Below, one piece after another: positions 59,936 through 64,000 of a stretch of 64,000 bases of DNA. Origin of the DNA: Tetracladium setigerum (Eukaryota > Ascomycota > Leotiomycetes > Helotiales); NCBI GenBank assembly GCA_031472005.1, contig PZJY01000004.1:1462556-1526555 (forward strand). Reading direction: 5' to 3'. The translations under genes were made by a program, and so were the position numbers. The notes under the pieces were generated by a model that had not been told where the DNA came from, ran no database searches, and saw only the letters and a program-made list of their open reading frames with translations. Within the stretch, counting starts at the first letter, position 1; the number at the start of each line of letters is the position of its first letter.

Positions 59936-61888
59936 ATGATCATGAAGCCCTCCCAGGTCCTACTTTTCGGGGCCTCGCCAGTCCTGATATACTCCTGGAA
60001 GGTCTTCAACCCATCTATCAAGGTTCCTCTAGCTATCAATGGCAAGATACCCTTCCCTCCAACCTCATGAACCTAACTAACGCATCTTAAGAAGCCCGGC
60101 CCAGCTCCCCTTTACCACTCGACTTGAACCCAACCATGTTCCTTGAATCAACCCAACAGAAACCTAAATTCTACGCTGCCGCCATGCTAGAACTCAAACG
60201 CCTAGAAGAGAAGCCCATCTGCCACCGCATGGCCGCTCAACTGCTCGTCAAGAACTGCCAAGGACTGAAGGATTTGGGGGTACATGAATACCAAATGGCC
60301 AGTGATAGCATGCAACGACACCATGTGGAGAGCTTTGCAGCAAGTTTGGCCCTGTGTGATATGGCAAGGGCAAGATTCGATATTCCAGTGGCTTGTCGGC
60401 CATTTAAAGGTGAAGCTCTTGAGACAGCGTTGCGTGCCAGTGGGAGATTGGACGCTACTCCAGATGATGTTTCGGCTTGCTTGGAGGGACTGGGGCAGGA
60501 TCATTCGCACTGGATTACATGGCTTAGTTATCGGGATACATCACTTTTGCTTTGTCGTGGAGCAAGTGTTGATGTTGAGAAAGGTACAATCTTCAGCAAA
60601 TTTAACTTCGATATTTGCTAAAACCTTATAGATCAGGCTCTTAAATTTCAGAAGCAATTCGTGCAAATGATGGAAGAGTTTACCAACGAATTGTACTCTG
60701 ACCTGAGGGTGTTGAGACGCCAAATGACAGAGCACACTCAAGCATCCAGCAAACTCTACAGAGAATCGAAGAAACAGGCCGAAACTTTCAGGAGCAAAGT
60801 CCAGGAAACTTTCGAATCGGTAACAGAGAACATCAAGGTAAGCAGGTCTTCTTCTCCGTATTTTGAATTCTTGCACAGACCAACCTTGCATAGAACGTCA
60901 ATCTAAGAGTTGAATCCATTGTTGGAGGCGCCAAAGACGTCGACCGGATCATTCGAAATCTCGCCAACACGATGGTTCAGAGCAACGCTGAGATGGCCGC
61001 CGAGCAAGAGAAAGCAATTGCCATTACCGCCAGCAACCTCAAATCCAGTCTGGGAGGTATCGGTGATCTCGTTACCTCCAATGAAGGAAAGTTGGCCAAA
61101 ATGCATGATGTTGTGGTAAGTACCCCTCGATTGATTTCCCCTTGGACGACTATTTATTCACATTTCTCGCGCAGATGCTCATGGCTACAATCGTGGGTGA
61201 CCTGGTTGCGCGACAAAACGCTATAGAAGAGGTATGCTTATACTTCTCCCTTGTCACTTTTTCTTTCATTCTCTTTTACCACAGTCTGGCAAACTGACAC
61301 CTCCTTCCCTAATAGTCTTCCCTCAAAACCCTCCACGCCCTCCTAAACTCAAGCCAGCTCATCCAAACACACTCTCAAACCCTAACCCACGCAAGCCTGC
61401 AAGCCTCCAAAATCTCAGCCAACCTCGAAAACGTCTCTTCGAGTTCCCAGCGACTCGGATCATCATGGGCAAGTCGTCTTGACTGGGCCATTCGAACAGT
61501 GCTTCCTGTTATTGTGCTCTTCGGAGGGAATGTGGGGACAGTGCCGACGATGGGGAATAATCTTTTGCTACTTTCAATTGGTAAGTCATTCGGTCAGCCT
61601 GGCTTTTGAGAGTGCCAAGGTGGTGATTTGCGTTTGATTTACTAATTACGAGTGTGATCTGCAGGCTATGGGTTTGCGGAATCAATCATTATCATAAGAA
61701 CTTTAGAGTGGAATTCTGTGTGGTCACTCTGGCGAAAAGAGACGAACCCTACAGAGGAAAACCCCATTTCATCACCACAGGAAGCAGAACCAACATGGAA
61801 AGGCAGAATCCCCTTACCAGAATTGCGACAAACAACCATCGTCACATCAAATCCAGATACCAGCAACGAACACATCGAAGTTATCTGA
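59936..61888 (+). CDS. KAR5: Nuclear fusion protein KAR5/Tht1 family
   Basis: Seven exons: 59936-60041, 60092-60583, 60632-60837, 60894-61115, 61175-61231, 61316-61580 and 61665-61888; phases close to 523 residues. The first intron has a GC donor and a CTAAC branch site. A hydrophobic N-terminus (VLLFGASPVLIYSW) may be the signal sequence. The family's Cys-containing lumenal domain follows: YAAAMLELKRLEEKPICHRM, LVKNCQGLKDLGVHEYQMAS, CDMARARFDIPVACRPF and ACLEGLGQDHSHWITWLSYR. Then come coiled coils (MTEHTQASSKLYRESKKQAE onward) and hydrophobic C-terminal segments (LPVIVLFGG and LLLLSIGYGFAESIIII). Kar5 proteins sit in the nuclear envelope at the spindle pole body and are needed for fusion of haploid nuclei during mating; in filamentous ascomycetes they act in sexual development. 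Exon boundaries were fixed by phase and motif continuity. Confidence 0.9.
60042..60091 (+). other. GC-AG intron in KAR5
   Basis: The 50-nt intron starts GCAAGA, contains CCTAACTAAC and ends TTAAG. Only this boundary gives the phase needed (AAT G joined to AA GCC CGG). The GT dinucleotides nearby (before 60042) are all phase 0 and would break the frame. Confidence 0.6.
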
Positions 61889-62642
61889 AAATCTCTTGCG
61901 AATATTGCTTTTGGCACGAACAGTACGAATATCTCGGCATGAAGTGCCATCCCTTAGTCGGCATCACACGCAAAAAGATGCGGATTGCTAACTAGCAACA
62001 TTTTACTCTTTCCTTTCTTTAATTTTTTAACGAATCTTTACGCACAAGCAAGCTATATTGCAATTACTATTTTGAGGCCGGGAGTAGCGGGATGCAATTA
62101 CCTACCTAGGTATGGATGATCAGGGATTGTGGCACTGGCGTTTTCAAAGGTCTTTGTCGCTGGCGGACTATTTAATGCAGGCGCGCAAGGAAGGAAGGAG
62201 GGGCAAGCAACACCGTTTCGTTTCCATTTGCTTGGGGAAAAGGCTGGTAGCATAAAGGGAGGAGATGTTTGCTTGGTTGGGGAAGAGTCTTTATCAAAAG
62301 GGGGGATTTGCCAGCGGACTTGATCTCGTCAACTCGACGGGAAATGGGATTTGTGAATAGGATGGCAATAAAAGTAATAGCCAACTTGCAAGCCATATTA
62401 CGGTGTAACACGAGTCGACGAGTAGCAAAAAGGAGGGGGGGTTTGAATATCCATTTCCATCTCCCATTTCCATTACACATTTCCATCCCCATTCTCCTCT
62501 GCACAACTTCTGCCATCCAACACCATCCACAATCTCCATTTCCACACTTTCCATTCACCACAATACATACAATTACATACTATATCTCAACTAAGTAACA
62601 ACTCGCTCACCAATTCAATTCGACCGCAAAAAGCAAACAAAA
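61889..62642. other. Intergenic, no gene seen
   Basis: It holds the 3' flank of KAR5, a TACCTACCTAGGTA palindrome at 62099-62112, and a CCATTTCCAT-type repetitive stretch at 62445-62530 (degenerate CCATTTCCA units). No protein frame with motifs. Confidence 0.5.
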
Positions 62643-62789
62643 ATGTTATCAAACATACCACCACCACCACTTTCCTCCCTCCCTACATTGAACAATTCGC
62701 AAAGTGGCTACGCAAACAACAATAAACAAAATAATGACAGAAAAGATCGCAAGCAAGTGAACCCAAGATATAGAGTGAAGAGGGTATAA
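62643..62789 (+). CDS. Small open reading frame, 48 codons (low support)
   Basis: The ATG follows an A-rich context (aagcaaacaaaaATG) typical of efficiently used fungal start codons. The peptide begins MLSNIPPPPLSSLPTLNNSQ and ends with a basic tail (RKDRKQVNPRYRVKRV). The stop overlaps a possible donor (AGG followed by GTATAA at 62784), so this could be the first exon of a larger gene, but no downstream exon was recognised. No family is known to me. Confidence 0.3.
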   Translation: MLSNIPPPPLSSLPTLNNSQSGYANNNKQNNDRKDRKQVNPRYRVKRV

Positions 62790-62837
62790 ACATATATCGG
62801 TCAATCGATTAGTCGATACGAGTCTTACTTTTTCGTT

Positions 62838-62866
62838 GGGTTTGGGTTTGGGTTTGGGTTTAGGTC
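62838..62866. repeat. (GGGTTT)n G-rich tract
   Basis: Four GGGTTT units followed by AGGTCGGGTGGTGGG. It resembles, but is not, the TTAGGG telomere repeat, and its evenly spaced GGG runs could fold as a G-quadruplex on the plus strand. It lies between KAR5 and the coiled-coil gene. Confidence 0.8.
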
Positions 62867-63057
62867 GGGTGGTGGGTATCGAATGAGTTCGCCTCGCGAG
62901 TATGTAGGGAAAAAAAGACGAGATTAAACAAGATTGTGCTTTGAAGAGAAGAAGAAAGCTGGTTTCGGGGTCGCTTCATTATTTCGAATTCTGGCTGAGG
63001 GTTGATTGCGGGTTTGAGGCTTTAGCGATGTGAGTGAGAGATTTGAGGTAGAGGGGA

Positions 63058-64000
63058 TTAAGCCTGAGAAGAGACATCCGCAAGAGAATCAAGCGATCTC
63101 TGGTTCTCTCCCTTCAATTCCTCATTCAACTGCTCCATCTGTTTAAGGGTCACTCTAGCTTTTGCTATCTATTCAATGCATTAGCTGGGGTTCTCTTTTC
63201 AATTTTAGGCATATACAGCCTAGAAGACACTCAATGGTATCATAATGATGAAAACAAATGAAAAACATAAGCTTAAAGGAGAGGGTATCGGACCGATGCA
63301 AGAGCTGCGGATGAATTATCCTTCTCACCTTCCGCTTCTACTTCAGGAACCGCGTCCGAATCGTCGGCCTCGTCAGCGTACTTGCTGCCAGCGAGTCCAC
63401 CGCGAGGTGTGGATTTCACTGGAGTTGCTGGGGCAGCTGGAGTGGCAAGTTTGGTCTTTGTGACTGGATTAGTTTTGCGTAAAGAAGAGAGCGGCAATGA
63501 AGGGGGCGTACCTTTGCCTCAGCGAGCTCTGCCTCCTTTACTTTGATAATGGCTTCTGCTTCCTTAAGTTGTGCAGCTGCCTGAATGGCCTTTTTGCTGA
63601 TTTCAGCCACTTGTGCTTCGAAATCGGATGATTTCTTGGTAGCTGCATCAAGTTGTGCTTGAGTAGCTGATGCCTTTGTAGCTGCCTCCTTGAGTTGTGC
63701 TTCGGTATCAGCTGCTTTCTTGGAGGCCGTCTCAAGTTTTGATTCCGCATCTGAAGCTCTCTTAGTTGCCTCCTCGCATACTTGTGTCAAAGAACCATGC
63801 ATATCCTCGAAATCAGATTTTCGTTCGGATTTCTCCTTCTCGAGCTGGGCAAGTGTCTGTTCCAAAGTAGCGCTGGTGGATTGAAGCTTTTCGGTTACCG
63901 TTTCGGAAGCCTGTTGAGCAGCCTTGGTAGAAGCCTCATACTCAGACTTGAGCAATTGAAGCTCCTTTCGGAGACCATCTACCTCAGTAGTGTCTGGCTT
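63058..64000 (-). CDS. Coiled-coil protein, C-terminal part, runs off the window
   Basis: The supported exons are from the window edge (64000) to 63512, then 63455-63329 and 63164-63058; phases close at both introns (56 and 164 nt). The visible protein is almost all heptad-like helix rich in A, E, K, Q and S (for example LEQTLAQLEKEKSERKSDFE and TEAQLKEAATKASATQAQLD, an approximate 11-14-residue repetition). It then has a short Pro/Thr/Ala linker (ATPAAPATPVKSTPRGG), an acidic segment and a final helix (ARVTLKQMEQLNEELKGENQ). Such proteins usually serve as scaffolds or tethers. The specific family cannot be told from this end alone, and the start lies beyond the window. Confidence 0.75.

Noticed and set aside
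62838..62866. Interstitial telomere repeat
   Set aside because: The unit is GGGTTT rather than the TTAGGG expected for ascomycete telomeres, and conserved housekeeping genes lie on both sides.
1..64000. CRISPR arrays, bacterial-type operons, rRNA genes
   Set aside because: No regularly spaced identical repeats, ribosome binding sites or rRNA-like conserved blocks were seen; the window is eukaryotic.

Overview
The window is nuclear DNA of a filamentous ascomycete (Pezizomycotina). Family resemblance recalled from memory suggests a Leotiomycetes/Helotiales-type fungus, but that placement is inference. The evidence for a fungus is: introns of about 50-100 nt with GT..AG ends and CTAAC-like branch sites, recognisable fungal gene families (HET, FMP52, MET10, HAL2/MET22, KAR5, an RSM1/NIPA-type protein, a CHY zinc-finger protein), and long CT-rich intergenic tracts. 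No bacterial, viral, CRISPR, rRNA or convincing tRNA signal was seen. Gene models were built by hand. For every multi-exon model given with full coordinates the splice phases close to a whole number of codons, except where a frameshift is stated.

Layout. (1) 1-5.7 kb: remains of a heterokaryon-incompatibility (HET) gene on the minus strand with an in-frame TAA, beside a divergent plus-strand gene that joins a GDPD/PLC-like phosphodiesterase domain to ankyrin repeats and carries an apparent 1-nt frameshift. (2) 5.7-14.8 kb: no gene could be supported. (3) 14.8-16.6 kb: a DUF1752/DUF3295 (areA GATA-like) regulator candidate. (4) 17.3-34.6 kb: a gene desert of about 17 kb, rich in microsatellites and in dispersed GTACAGTAC/GTACTGTAC motifs. 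(5) 34.6-37.5 kb: a CCCH plus CHY zinc-finger protein with an apparent 1-nt frameshift. (6) 40.9-42.0 kb: an enoyl-CoA hydratase/isomerase. (7) 42.6-46.0 kb: MET10, the sulfite reductase flavoprotein. (8) 47.7-50.4 kb: FMP52 and a small mitochondrial-type protein. (9) 50.4-54.3 kb: a RIS1/ULS1-like SNF2 ATPase. (10) 54.9-61.9 kb: a compact housekeeping block with an RSM1/NIPA-like C3HC protein, HAL2/MET22, mitochondrial ribosomal protein uL6m and the nuclear-fusion protein KAR5. (11) 63.1-64.0 kb: the 3' end of a long coiled-coil protein that runs off the window.

Functional links. MET10 and HAL2/MET22 both serve sulfate assimilation and lie about 11 kb apart, but they are not an operon. The HET relic and the phosphodiesterase-ankyrin gene form a small accessory, allorecognition-like locus at the left end, and both look damaged. 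The rest reads as ordinary conserved fungal gene space. I found no strong candidate for a wholly new system. The most unusual signals are the phosphodiesterase-ankyrin/HET pair, the large gene-free tract with its repeated palindrome, and three apparent single-base frameshifts at short homopolymers in otherwise conserved genes.
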